Source: Pseudarthrobacter siccitolerans
GTDB lineage: Bacteria; Actinomycetota; Actinomycetes; Actinomycetales; Micrococcaceae
Direction: 5' to 3'
Assembly (NCBI RefSeq): GCF_001046895.1
Contig: NZ_CAQI01000032.1
Coordinates: forward strand, 1 to 64,000
Length of the DNA stretch: 64,000 bases
A model generated the notes under the pieces. It saw nothing but the letters and a program-made list of their open reading frames with translations, did no database searches and was not told where the DNA came from. Made by a program: the position numbers and the translations under genes. This document shows, piece by piece, positions 27,115 through 35,967 of this stretch. Position 1 is the first letter of the stretch. The number at the start of each line of letters is the position of its first letter.

Positions 27115-27270
27115 TGGTTTGTTCCTCCTATGACTTATTTGTTGACCGGTAGGAGAGAGTGCGCTCTCCTATCGAAATAGGGGGAAGCAGCTTATTGACA
27201 GCGCTGTTCTTACTGAGGATGCTCATTCATACCTGCTTCATCCTTTTGACAAATCGGAAATCAGGTTTCC

Positions 27271-28062
27271 ATGGGCACCGTCGGCTATGGGGAACTACAA
27301 CTGGACTTAATTCGGTCCTGGCGGCTTCGCCGGGACGAGGAAATTCTCCACGTTGCAACGCGCCAGCAGCGCCTTATTGCTGCCCTGGCCTTGCGCGGAC
27401 CAAGCATGCGGGGGTATCTCAGCGGCCTTTTGTGGCCGGAGTACCCCGACGCCAGGGCACTGGAAAGCCTGCGCGTCACGGTGCACCTGATTTCCCGCCA
27501 GGTGCCCGGGCTGCTCGTTAATGGCGGAGCAATGCTGTCGCTGGACGAGCGGGTGGACGTGGATGTGCAGCGCATCCGGTCCCGGATCCGGGCTTTGCAG
27601 GAAGACCGGCACACCGATAACGGTGCCTCCTTTTTGCACGAGCTGCGTGACGCCGAACTCCTCCCCGGCTGGTACGAGGACTGGGTGGTCACCGCACAAA
27701 ACCGCCTGACCGAGGACCGCTTCCAGGCCCTCGCCCTGCTGGCGCGGAAGTCCCTCGCCGCACGTGACTCCGAAACAGCAGCGGAAGCTGCCCACGCCAC
27801 ACTGGAAATCGAGCCGCTCTACGAGCGCGCCGTTTCGTGGCTTATCGCGGCCGAACTGCAGCGTGAAAATCCCGGCGCAGCGCTGCGCGCCTACGAGCGG
27901 TACCGGGAGCAGCTGGCGAAGGACCTGGGCCTGTTGCCCTCCGGACCCCTCACCGCCCTCGTGGCCGACCTCCTTGACCGCCAGGCCCATCCGGTTGCAG
28001 ACCGCCTGGTTGCAGCGGCCGAGTCCCTGCTGGGCGGGCGGCCAGCGCTCAACCCCACCTAG
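27271..28062 (+). CDS. SARP/BTAD-type transcriptional regulator
   Basis: This 263-residue protein has an N-terminal winged-helix region (ATRQQRLIAALALRGP, then LLWPEYPDARALESLRVTV) and a C-terminal bacterial transcriptional activation domain of TPR-like helices (LHELRDAELLPGWYEDWV, EPLYERAVSWLIAAELQREN, GAALRAYERYREQLAKDLG). The layout is that of SARP regulators known from antibiotic clusters, without their extra ATPase domain. It lies directly upstream of the lipase and subtilase genes and is a plausible activator of that island. The ribosome site is weak. Confidence 0.82.
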   Translation: MGTVGYGELQLDLIRSWRLRRDEEILHVATRQQRLIAALALRGPSMRGYLSGLLWPEYPDARALESLRVTVHLISRQVPGLLVNGGAMLSLDERVDVDVQRIRSRIRALQEDRHTDNGASFLHELRDAELLPGWYEDWVVTAQNRLTEDRFQALALLARKSLAARDSETAAEAAHATLEIEPLYERAVSWLIAAELQRENPGAALRAYERYREQLAKDLGLLPSGPLTALVADLLDRQAHPVADRLVAAAESLLGGRPALNPT

Positions 28063-28104
28063 GCAGTAACGCAGCCGTAACGGTTCCCATGCTCCACTCT
28101 CCCC

Positions 28105-29688
28105 ATGGGAAACACCCCTCATGACGGCCGGCTGCCGGTGATCTACGTCCGCGGCTTTGCGGGTACCGGCTCCGCGGTGAACAGTGCAGTTGACGACCCC
28201 TTTTACGGATTCAGCCAAGGCTCGGTCCACGTCCGCGCCGATGGCGGCGGCCGGGCAAAATTCCACCAGTTCGAGTCGCCGATGCTGCGCCTGGTGGCAG
28301 ACCACAAGTACGAGGTGCCGGTCCACGGCGACCAATGGGCATTCCTTAATACCGCGGACGCCAAATCCGTCAACCCCGCCTCGATCTGGATCCACCGCTT
28401 CTACGACGACGCAGCAGACACCTTCGATGAGGAACCTGAAAAGTTCACGTTCGAGGAAGCGGCAAAGGACCTCTTCAGCATGATCAAACTTGTGCTGGAA
28501 AAAACCGGTGCCCCCAAGGTCTTCCTGGTGGCGCACTCCATGGGAGGGCTCATCTGCCGCTCGCTCCTGCAGCGTGTCATCCCTGAAAGCCTGGCCGGCG
28601 ACGACGGCCGGATCGACCCCGCAGCAGGTGCCAGATACGTCGCCAGGGTCTTCACGTATGCCACTCCGCACGGCGGCATCCGGTTCGCCGTCGGCCTGGG
28701 CCTGTTCGAGAAGCTCCGGGACGCCACACGCTTCCAGGGGGCAGATATCTTCGGACCCGACCGTATGTATGAATACCTCACGCCGCCCGCGCTCCGCCGG
28801 ATCCGGACACGCGAGAGCTTCCGGGCCACCGAGATGCCCGACGACGGGTTCCCCGTGGAGGAACTCTTCTGCCTGGTGGGCTCCAACCCGGAGGATTACG
28901 ATGTGGCCCTTGGCTTGTCCTCCAAAGCCGTGGGTGCCCGCAGCGACGGGCTGGTCCAGATCGACAACGCCGCCGTCAAAGGCGCCGTGGTGGCGGTGGT
29001 GCACCGCAGCCACAGCGGACGCTACGGCATCGTCAACTCAGAAGAGGGCTACCAGAACCTCCAGCGCTTCCTTTTCGGCGACCTCAAAGTGGAGGTGGAA
29101 CTGGTCGGCTTCACCGTGGGCGTGGCCGACCCGCCGGAAGTCGAATACCAACTCGACGTGGGCCTGGCCATCCGGGGCCTGCCCGTCCTGGTCCATGAAC
29201 AAAGTGCGGCCCACTTCTGTCCGGTCCAGATCGAGCACTGGAAAGAAGGGGACCCCATCGACTCACCGGTCCCGCTTTTGACCACGTTCCTTTCGTCCCA
29301 CGCCCCACGGCCGCGCGTGGACGGAAAGGAAGTACCCCGCCTGCGCCAGGCACTCAAGCTGACGCTGATGTCCATCATCGAAAAGGACGGGCATTTCTTC
29401 TTTGCCGACCATCTGGAGCAGACCGAGGACTGGCAGGACACACTGCTGGTGGAAATCGAACCACCCTCCGCGGGCGTGCCTTTGCCAAAGGCCTGGGCAG
29501 CGTGGAACAGCACTATTCCCGGCGCCCTGCGCAACTGGGATGCCGGCGATCAGGACCAACTCAAGGACATCGATCCCACTCCCAACCGCTGGCAGGGATT
29601 AATTCCCGTTCCCGCCATGTCCCGGAGCCTCCTCGGACAAAAAGCCGGCCTCCGCCTGACAGTGACCCCCAGGACACTGGCCCTCTGA
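28105..29688 (+). CDS. Alpha/beta hydrolase, lipase/PGAP1-like
   Basis: This 527-residue protein has VIYVRGFAGTGS near the start (oxyanion region) and the nucleophile elbow VAHSMGG with Ser at about 145, plus TYATPHGG. The family hydrolyses esters or lipids and includes secreted lipases. The C-terminal ~180 residues are a separate beta-rich domain I cannot name. There is no signal peptide or membrane helix, which is unusual for a secreted lipase. The ATG has no clear ribosome site. It is followed after 37 bp by the subtilase gene. Confidence 0.75.
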   Translation: MGNTPHDGRLPVIYVRGFAGTGSAVNSAVDDPFYGFSQGSVHVRADGGGRAKFHQFESPMLRLVADHKYEVPVHGDQWAFLNTADAKSVNPASIWIHRFYDDAADTFDEEPEKFTFEEAAKDLFSMIKLVLEKTGAPKVFLVAHSMGGLICRSLLQRVIPESLAGDDGRIDPAAGARYVARVFTYATPHGGIRFAVGLGLFEKLRDATRFQGADIFGPDRMYEYLTPPALRRIRTRESFRATEMPDDGFPVEELFCLVGSNPEDYDVALGLSSKAVGARSDGLVQIDNAAVKGAVVAVVHRSHSGRYGIVNSEEGYQNLQRFLFGDLKVEVELVGFTVGVADPPEVEYQLDVGLAIRGLPVLVHEQSAAHFCPVQIEHWKEGDPIDSPVPLLTTFLSSHAPRPRVDGKEVPRLRQALKLTLMSIIEKDGHFFFADHLEQTEDWQDTLLVEIEPPSAGVPLPKAWAAWNSTIPGALRNWDAGDQDQLKDIDPTPNRWQGLIPVPAMSRSLLGQKAGLRLTVTPRTLAL

Positions 29689-29725
29689 CACCGTTCACCA
29701 TCCGCCCGCTCAAAGGAGACCTGAA

Positions 29726-31054
29726 ATGATTGACCCGAATTCCTTCCCCTCGTCCGAGAACGCGTCCGGCTCCGTTCCGGAGGCGGACTATTCCGGCGCC
29801 GAGACCACCGGCCGGTTCATCGTGGTCTTCGCCCGGGAAGAGGGCAGCCCGTCCTCGGTCCTGGAATCGGCAGGACTGTCCAACGTGGCGGACTCGCGTG
29901 ACTTCACGGACCGCGAAGTGGATGTCTCGGAAACCAGCGGCGCAGACGCCACGTTCTTCAGTTCCCTGGGCATCGCCGTAGTTTCGGCGGAGCCGGAGCA
30001 GATCGGCGCGCTGCAGACCACCGAAGCAGTACAGGGTGCCGTGTTGTCCGTATCGCCGGAACTGATCCACCACGTTCTGCCGGCCGGCCCCACTGAATAT
30101 GTCAGGGGCTACCGCGACGCCGTCCTGGACCTGGACACCCGCCTCAACGGCGGAAACGGCCGGGGTGCGGCGGTAGCGGCACCCCCAACGGTGCCCATCT
30201 TCCAGGACACGGCCCAGTTCACGTGGGGGCTGCAGGCGGTCCAGGCCCACTCATCCCACTATTCCGGGCGCGGGGTCAAGGTGGCTGTCCTGGACACCGG
30301 CTTCGACTCAACCCACCCGGACTTCGCCGGACGCAACATCACCGTGCGCTCCTTCATCCCGGGGGAGTCTGCCACGGACGGACACGGGCACGGCACGCAC
30401 TGCATCGGCACATCCTGCGGCTCCAAGTCCCCCTCCACGGGTCCGCGCTACGGCGTTGCCTACGAGGCGGAGATTTTCGCCGGCAAGGTGCTCAGCAACG
30501 CCGGTTCGGGAAGTGACGCGGGCATCCTGGCCGGCATCGACTGGGCCTTGACCAGCGGCTGCGCCATCATTTCCATGTCCCTTGGAGCCGACGTGCCACA
30601 GATCCACCCGCCCTATGTGGCGGCGGGCGAACGGGCCCTGGACGCCGGGACACTGATCATCGCCGCCGCCGGAAACAACGCCAAGCGGCTCCAGGGCAAC
30701 AACGGCTTTGTGGGCACCCCGGCCAACAGCCCCTTCATCATGGCCGTGGGCGCCTTGGACCATCAGCTGGATCTCGCCTTCTTCTCCGCACGCAGCCTGC
30801 CGGTGCGCGGCGGGCAGGTTGACGTTGCCGGCCCCGGCTGGCAGGTCTACTCGTCCTGGCCCATGCCCGCCCGGTACCGGAGCATCAGCGGCACCAGCAT
30901 GGCAACACCCCACGCCGCCGGCATTGCCGCCCTCTGGGCACAGGCCACCGGCTTCCGCGGACGGGAACTATGGTCCTCGCTGGTCCAGGAAAGCGACCGC
31001 CTGATTGCGCCGTCCGTGGACGTTGGCTCCGGCCTGGTCATCGCCCCGCTGTGA
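29726..31054 (+). CDS. Subtilisin-like serine protease (S8) without signal peptide
   Basis: This 442-residue subtilase follows AAAGGAGA. Residues about 28-118 look like an inhibitor-I9-type propeptide (GRFIVVFAREEG to LSVSPELIHHV). The catalytic triad is complete: Asp190 in VAVLDTGFD, His222 in GHGTHC and Ser391 in SGTSMATPHAAG, with oxyanion Asn in AAAGNNA. No signal peptide is visible at the start (MIDPNSFPSSENASG), so export, if any, would be non-classical. A 12 bp triple repeat covers its stop. The small I9-like gene just downstream may act on it. Confidence 0.85.
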   Translation: MIDPNSFPSSENASGSVPEADYSGAETTGRFIVVFAREEGSPSSVLESAGLSNVADSRDFTDREVDVSETSGADATFFSSLGIAVVSAEPEQIGALQTTEAVQGAVLSVSPELIHHVLPAGPTEYVRGYRDAVLDLDTRLNGGNGRGAAVAAPPTVPIFQDTAQFTWGLQAVQAHSSHYSGRGVKVAVLDTGFDSTHPDFAGRNITVRSFIPGESATDGHGHGTHCIGTSCGSKSPSTGPRYGVAYEAEIFAGKVLSNAGSGSDAGILAGIDWALTSGCAIISMSLGADVPQIHPPYVAAGERALDAGTLIIAAAGNNAKRLQGNNGFVGTPANSPFIMAVGALDHQLDLAFFSARSLPVRGGQVDVAGPGWQVYSSWPMPARYRSISGTSMATPHAAGIAALWAQATGFRGRELWSSLVQESDRLIAPSVDVGSGLVIAPL

Positions 31055-31083
31055 GCACCGATGTGAGCACCGCTGTGAGCACC
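31048..31083 (+). repeat. Three 12 bp tandem repeats across a stop codon
   Basis: Units at 31048-31059, 31060-31071 and 31072-31083 are GCTGTGAGCACC, GATGTGAGCACC and GCTGTGAGCACC. The first contains the subtilase stop TGA at 31052-31054. Confidence 0.7.
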
Positions 31084-31104
31084 GCGGCGAGGATAATCTG
31101 AAGC

Positions 31105-31335
31105 ATGGTCAACATCAACATCACGGTGGACCCGGAGCATGTGTCCACCGTCGCCGATGTCGCGGACGCCCTGCGCGCCCGCGGCATGCAGGTGGAACAA
31201 GTGCTGCAGATGGGCTTCATCACGGGGTCAGCCCCGGATGACAGCCTGCCCGCCCTGAAGTCCGTGCACGGCGTGCAGTCCGTGGACGAGGACCGGGGAT
31301 ACCGGCTCCCGCCGCCGGCGGCAGACATCCAGTAG
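31105..31335 (+). CDS. Small inhibitor-I9/propeptide-like protein
   Basis: This 76-residue protein follows GAGGATAA. It has an alternating beta-alpha pattern ending in LKSVHGVQSVDEDRGYRLP, in which a GV-x-V-E/D-D segment near the end resembles subtilisin propeptides and free I9-type inhibitors. Such domains fold subtilases and inhibit them by placing their tail in the active site. Here it lies 51 bp after a subtilase gene, which supports that role. The protein is too short and varied for the call to be sure. Confidence 0.55.
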   Translation: MVNINITVDPEHVSTVADVADALRARGMQVEQVLQMGFITGSAPDDSLPALKSVHGVQSVDEDRGYRLPPPAADIQ

Positions 31336-31372
31336 GCGAACGGCCTGCCCCTGGAGGCTCACGACTGGAGGC

Positions 31373-33232
31373 TCACCACTGGATATCGGACGGATCCTCC
31401 AGCGGCCGCCGGTCGCCCACCGACTCCGGGACCACAAGCGTGTCAGCCTGCCGCAGCGTGTCCGCGAACTGCAGGCTGGTCCGTTCCTCGATTTCGGTCA
31501 CGGCAACCTGGAAAACACGGAATTCGTCGAGTTCGAGCGCTTCCACCTGGTTGAGGTTCTGGGTCAGGAGGAAAGCCCTGCTCTTGAGCTGTCCCTGCTC
31601 CATAAACGCGACGATTTTCCAGTATTCGCGCGGCAGGCGGGTGCCCCGGTAAGCGCGGTCATCATCCTGGAGGACCGGCCCGCCGAACACACTGACTTTG
31701 AGGTCGTCGACGTCGACGTCGGCGAACACCGCGTCCTCGATCCGGCCCCAGACCCCGTTCTTGCTGCTTTGGTTGAAATCATCCATCTGCGGGGTGATGT
31801 TGGTGAAGTAGAAGGAGTCCTTGTTGGCCCGGCCGGCCTCGTCCAGCTCTCCCCAGACCAGATCGGCGCGGCGGGCGAGGTGCCCACGGTCCAGCCGGTT
31901 GCCGCGGTACAGCTCGTCCCCGGTCTGGACGTCGGCCGGGATGCGGGGGTCCTTGATGAAGTCGATGCCGCTCCGGCTGAGCTTTATCAGGCCGGCGCCG
32001 TCGATGTTCCACCCCACCCAGCGGGCAAACCGCCGGGACTTGCTCATCGAGAGTGAAAAGTGGGTGTAAGGGATAACCTCCGAGCCGGCGAGGCGGACAG
32101 CGTCACTGTCCAGGTCAGCGGCGAGCGTGGGCAGGCCGATGCGGGGGCCGAGGAAATCGCTGGCGAACCCTTCGCGAACATCCTCGCCGGCCTCAGGAGC
32201 TGCCGGCGGACGCAGGGTGATCTCCAGCTTTTCAAACACCGACTGGGGCAGGCAGGCAAGGGCGTGCTCGTCCGGGCTGTCGCCCGTTTCCCCGCCGAAA
32301 TGCAGGCCCGCCAGGACGGTGGTGAGCTCGCCGGAAGGGGTCTTGAAAATCCAGACCGACCCCGAGTCGCCGCCGCGGCTGATTTCCCCGTCCACCGGGG
32401 GATTGTCCGGGTCCGGGCCGATCTCGAAGCCGCCGATGGCGTGCGTCCCAGCATTGCCGTAACGAAGTTTGGCGATCACATCCACCCGGCGCACCGTCCC
32501 ATGGGTCACCCCCGTGGTCCGGCCGCTTTTGACCACCTTGTCCCCGATTTCGGGTTCGCCGAGCTGATCCGGAGTCACGTCCAGAGACTGGATAGCGGTA
32601 GTGAATCCGCGCTGTTCGATGGTGGCCACAGCGCAATCTCCCGCCACGCCCAGGTGGGACCGCACCAGCCTGCCGAGTCCGTTGGCGTTCACCCGGTTGT
32701 CGTCGTGCGGGCCCGGCTGGACCACCGCATCGCCCAGGATGCCGGAATCGCCGTGCAGCACATGCCAGTTGCTGAGGATCATGGGTGTCCCCTCGTGCCT
32801 GTCGTACACGATGCAGCCGATGGTGCCGGCGCTGGACCGGATGTGGCCCACACTGACCCCTGGCCGGATGGGATCGAGCCGGACTTTGGTGGCCGGCGGC
32901 TCCGCCTCGGCTACTGCCCGGAACGAGGGACGGTAGTTCCGCTCAATAACGTCGGTGGGCACGGGGACCCCGTCCACCACGATCGCTTCAGGTATGGGGG
33001 TGGTGTTGAGCGCGTCCAGGGCTTCCGGCGCCGCCTTCTCACCCACGGTGAACTGGATGGCGATCTCGCCTGTCGGTTTGCCGTCCACCACTTTGTGGCC
33101 CACCCCGATCGAGGTGATGTTCGGGTCCTCGAGGTAGGCGGCGCCCCTGGTCCTGATGAACTGCCGCAGCGAGGCCATCATCTGCTCGTCGTCGGACGTT
33201 GCCTCCGCGCCGGGGCGGTGGGTGGTGTTCAT
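31373..33232 (-). CDS. Trypsin-like protease fused to a DNA/RNA non-specific endonuclease
   Basis: The ATG at 33232 (AAGGAAAT upstream) gives 619 residues; an upstream in-frame extension runs through a palindromic repeat and is not believed. Residues 125-300 form a trypsin-like fold with His157 in SNWHVL, Asp199 in GDCAVA and Ser290 in GGDSGSVW. Residues about 380-590 are a NUC1-type nuclease with the metal-site motif DRGHLARRAD (448-457) and SFYFTNITPQMDDFNQ. No signal peptide is seen. Proteases and nucleases of these types are usually separate secreted proteins, so one chain with both suggests a degradative effector or self-cleaving enzyme. It converges with the small gene at 31105. Confidence 0.85.
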   Translation of the reverse strand: MNTTHRPGAEATSDDEQMMASLRQFIRTRGAAYLEDPNITSIGVGHKVVDGKPTGEIAIQFTVGEKAAPEALDALNTTPIPEAIVVDGVPVPTDVIERNYRPSFRAVAEAEPPATKVRLDPIRPGVSVGHIRSSAGTIGCIVYDRHEGTPMILSNWHVLHGDSGILGDAVVQPGPHDDNRVNANGLGRLVRSHLGVAGDCAVATIEQRGFTTAIQSLDVTPDQLGEPEIGDKVVKSGRTTGVTHGTVRRVDVIAKLRYGNAGTHAIGGFEIGPDPDNPPVDGEISRGGDSGSVWIFKTPSGELTTVLAGLHFGGETGDSPDEHALACLPQSVFEKLEITLRPPAAPEAGEDVREGFASDFLGPRIGLPTLAADLDSDAVRLAGSEVIPYTHFSLSMSKSRRFARWVGWNIDGAGLIKLSRSGIDFIKDPRIPADVQTGDELYRGNRLDRGHLARRADLVWGELDEAGRANKDSFYFTNITPQMDDFNQSSKNGVWGRIEDAVFADVDVDDLKVSVFGGPVLQDDDRAYRGTRLPREYWKIVAFMEQGQLKSRAFLLTQNLNQVEALELDEFRVFQVAVTEIEERTSLQFADTLRQADTLVVPESVGDRRPLEDPSDIQW

Positions 33233-33259
33233 GCCATGTCCATTTCCTTCAGAGGTGAT

Positions 33260-33290
33260 GTACGACGGCGGCCGCGCGCCGCCGTCGTAC
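33260..33290. repeat. Dispersed palindromic repeat, copy 2
   Basis: Perfect 13 bp arms GTACGACGGCGGC around CGCGC. It sits between the protease-nuclease start and the matrixin stop, both on the minus strand, where it could form a hairpin in the message. Confidence 0.75.
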
Positions 33291-33315
33291 CTTACGGCTC
33301 CTGCCACCCGCCTGC

Positions 33316-35376
33316 TCAGGCGCTGACGGCCATGCCCCGGGACGGCATGCTGCCTTCCTTATCAGGCGTGCCGGACTCAGCCGCGGACTCCTTGGCTGGA
33401 GTGTCCATGGACCCCGCAGGCATGGCCGGTGCTGCCGGCTGGTGCCCGTTGGTTGTCACGCTCCCGGCCATGGTGCCGGCTGGCATGTCCACGGTGCCGG
33501 CAACCAGGCTGCCGGCGGCCGGTTCCGCGCCTTCCTCCGCCGCCATGGTGGCAGCACCGGAAGCACCGGTGGATTCTTCGGTCAGGAAAGGACTGTTCTG
33601 CCACCTGTGCCACAGGGCGTTGTCCGTGCCGCGGACGAAGACCTCCAGCCGGCCGTCGGCGTTTCTCCCCACAGTGACGTTGGAGGTGAGGATGCCGCCC
33701 AGGGAGGCCCAGCCGGACCAGCCGCTGTTCGGGGCCGTCTGCCACTTGTGCCAGAGGGCGTTGTCGGTGCCGCGGACGAAGACCTCGAGGCGGCCGCTCG
33801 CGTTCCTGCCGGTGGCGATATCGGACGTGAGGATGCCGCCCAGGGATGCCCAGCCGGACCAGTTGCCGTTGGGTGCTGTCTGCCACTTGTGCCAGAGGGC
33901 GTTGTCGGTGCCGCGGACGAAAACTTCGAGGCGGCCGTCGGCGTTGCTGCCGGTGGTGATGTTGGAGGTGAGTACGCCGCCCAGGGACTGCCAGCCGGCC
34001 CAGTTGCCGTTGGGTGCGGTCTGCCACCGGTGCCAGAGGGCGTTGTCGGTGCCGCGGGCGAAGATTTCCAGCCGGCCGTCCGCGTTCCTGCCGGTGGCAA
34101 TTTCGGAGGTGATCACCCCGCCCAGGGAGTGCCAGCCGGCCCAGTTGCCGTTGGGTGCGGTTTGCCACCGGTGCCACACCGCGCCGTCGGTGCCGCGGGC
34201 GAAGACCTCGAGGCGGCCGTCCGCGTTGCGTCCGGTGGCCGGTGGCCCGGTGATCACGCCGCCCAGGGAGTTCCAGCCGGACCAGTTGCCGTTGGGGGTG
34301 GTCTGCCACTTGTGCCAGAGGGCGTTGTCGGTGCCGCGGGCGAAGATTTCCAGGCGGCCGTCCTGGTTGTTGGCCACGGCGATTTCGGTGGTGATCACGC
34401 CGCCCAGGGACTGCCAGCCCGCCCAGTTTCCGTTGGGTGCGGTTTGCCATCGGTGCCACACAGCCCCGTCGGTGCCCCGGACGAAGGCTTCCAGCCGGCC
34501 GTCCTTGTTGTTGCCCACGGAGATGTCCGAGGTGAGGGTGCCGCCCAGGGAATTCCAGCCGGACCAGGCCTGCGGGGCTGCCGGGTACAGCGCGCGGAAT
34601 CCGTCGATGTCGTCCTGGGTGAGGGCCCGCTTGGTGAAGTTGGATGCCACGGTGGGTGCCATCACGGCATTCGCAACGCTCGAGTGCGCGAGGCCCACGA
34701 TATGGCCGAATTCGTGCAGCGCAACCGTTTCGATGTCGAAGGCGCTGGCCACTGCGCCAACGCTCCACACGTGCTCACTGTCGTCGAAGTGCACCGGCTT
34801 GGGCAGCGTGTTGGTCACCACGCTGCAGCCCGGCGGGAAATCCGCATGGGCCAGGACGCCACCCACCATCGAGTGGTCCGGGTCCGCCGCGGGCCGCCAT
34901 CCGATCCGGATGTCCGGACTGGATCCGACGGCCACCTCGGTGAACGTCAGGCCGCCCAGGTTCCGCCAGGTCTGGATGGCACGCCTGATGGCGTCAAACT
35001 CGGCGGTGCCGGCGACGTCGTCCGTTCCGGTGTCGAAAGCGAACGTCAGGGTCCGGTCGGCCCAGGCACAAGCTGTGGAGAAGGCGAGGCCGTCCCCGCG
35101 CATGTCCGGAAGCCCGCAGCGGGGTTGCATCATCGCTTCCCGGGTGGCGTCGTCGAACACGCCGGTGACCGGAAGGTGGAAAAACTCCTGGAAGTCCCGC
35201 AGGGCTCCTTCGGTGGGGTCGTCCAGGACGCCGATGTCCCGTGTGGTGGAGCCGGCCAGGTAGCCGAACCGCTCAAGATATGCCTGGACCTTGCTGAAGC
35301 CCGGGTTGCGTTCACCCGCGGCTGTGGTGGGGACCGCCGCGAGGTACGGGGCGGCGCGGTATTGCTCTTCAGTCAT
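33316..35376 (-). CDS. Matrixin metalloprotease with peptidoglycan-binding and seven-repeat PLL-like lectin domains
   Basis: The ATG at 35376 has GGAGAG 6 bp upstream; the protein is 686 residues. Residues 25-82 are a peptidoglycan-binding-type helical domain (VQAYLERFGYL, ALRDFQEFFHLPVTG). PRCGLPD at 85-91 is the cysteine switch of matrix metalloproteases. The zinc site HEFGHIVGLAH is at 221-231 with a following Met-turn VMAP. From about 272 seven repeats of 47 residues follow (SLGG...DGRLEVFARGTDNALWH...), matching the seven-bladed PLL lectin propeller. Domain order mimics animal MMPs with a lectin in place of hemopexin. No signal peptide is visible. It overlaps the small upstream gene by 8 bp. 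Confidence 0.87.
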   Translation of the reverse strand: MTEEQYRAAPYLAAVPTTAAGERNPGFSKVQAYLERFGYLAGSTTRDIGVLDDPTEGALRDFQEFFHLPVTGVFDDATREAMMQPRCGLPDMRGDGLAFSTACAWADRTLTFAFDTGTDDVAGTAEFDAIRRAIQTWRNLGGLTFTEVAVGSSPDIRIGWRPAADPDHSMVGGVLAHADFPPGCSVVTNTLPKPVHFDDSEHVWSVGAVASAFDIETVALHEFGHIVGLAHSSVANAVMAPTVASNFTKRALTQDDIDGFRALYPAAPQAWSGWNSLGGTLTSDISVGNNKDGRLEAFVRGTDGAVWHRWQTAPNGNWAGWQSLGGVITTEIAVANNQDGRLEIFARGTDNALWHKWQTTPNGNWSGWNSLGGVITGPPATGRNADGRLEVFARGTDGAVWHRWQTAPNGNWAGWHSLGGVITSEIATGRNADGRLEIFARGTDNALWHRWQTAPNGNWAGWQSLGGVLTSNITTGSNADGRLEVFVRGTDNALWHKWQTAPNGNWSGWASLGGILTSDIATGRNASGRLEVFVRGTDNALWHKWQTAPNSGWSGWASLGGILTSNVTVGRNADGRLEVFVRGTDNALWHRWQNSPFLTEESTGASGAATMAAEEGAEPAAGSLVAGTVDMPAGTMAGSVTTNGHQPAAPAMPAGSMDTPAKESAAESGTPDKEGSMPSRGMAVSA
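33600..34575 (-). repeat. Seven 141 bp coding repeats of the PLL-like propeller
   Basis: Seven 47-codon units encode the propeller blades. The DNA is nearly as conserved as the protein, which makes unequal recombination and copy-number change likely. Confidence 0.8.
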
Positions 35377-35752
35377 TGGACTCTCCTTCATCAGGTCGGA
35401 TGCTTCGCAGGATCTGCAGGGCGACGTCCCTTTCGGCGCCTGCCGGTTGATGGACGACGGCGGTGGCGCGGCCGGGGATGGCAACGGCAACGGTGCGGGT
35501 GCCCTCCTCTTCGAACAGGATGAAGTCAGCAGATTGGCTGGCCACAGCTTCCTGCCAGTGCTCGTAGCCGGGCTTGGCCGCGTAGTGGGTGAGGGGGTCC
35601 GCGAAGGGGCTGGTATCCACAGTCAGGCGCATGCCGTCCCCCTCCAGGACCGCAGCGCTGCCTTCGATGCCGCGCTCCTCCGACGGGGCAAGCTGGGCCG
35701 GGACGTCCAGGGCCAGGCCCGCCATCCGGACCGAACTCCAGGGCTGTCTCAT
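35369..35752 (-). CDS. Hypothetical small protein upstream of the matrixin
   Basis: This 127-residue protein has no domain I recognise. It has a beta-rich centre (GDGMRLTVDTSPFADPLTHY, then FILFEEEGTRTVAVAIPGR) and no signal peptide or membrane helix. Its stop overlaps the matrixin start by 8 bp, which implies coupled translation. It could be a chaperone, inhibitor or immunity-type partner of the protease; the sequence alone does not say which. Confidence 0.65.
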   Translation of the reverse strand: MRQPWSSVRMAGLALDVPAQLAPSEERGIEGSAAVLEGDGMRLTVDTSPFADPLTHYAAKPGYEHWQEAVASQSADFILFEEEGTRTVAVAIPGRATAVVHQPAGAERDVALQILRSIRPDEGESND

Positions 35753-35967
35753 AACGCGGCCTCACACGCGGGGGAACCACAGCTATGAGTCGATCAGACG
35801 CGCGTTACTGCACCGTTACCGGTCCGGCCGGCGTGGAGTACGGGCTCCCGGGGTTTCGCTCCCACCCGCTCCCCGCGGGCGTGGCCCCGGGCTCAACCAC
35901 CGGCCCATGGGTAGAATCGACGCCTAGACGAGAACGAACACTGCTTTGCCGGAGGTACGGAGAAACA

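Noticed and set aside
27307..29013. A 568-residue open frame on the minus strand
   Set aside because: It lies opposite the BTAD and lipase genes, which have clear domains. No domain or start signal supports it.
31373..33307. A longer start for the protease-nuclease gene at 33307
   Set aside because: The extra 25 residues are encoded by the palindromic repeat and the ATG at 33232 has a ribosome site.
33600..34575. Regular 141 bp repeats that could be taken for a CRISPR array or satellite
   Set aside because: They are in frame, encode blades of a lectin propeller, and have no spacers.
32060..35263. A 1,067-residue open frame on the plus strand opposite the protease genes
   Set aside because: It is antisense to genes with complete trypsin, nuclease and matrixin motifs, has no domain of its own, and results from GC-rich codon bias.
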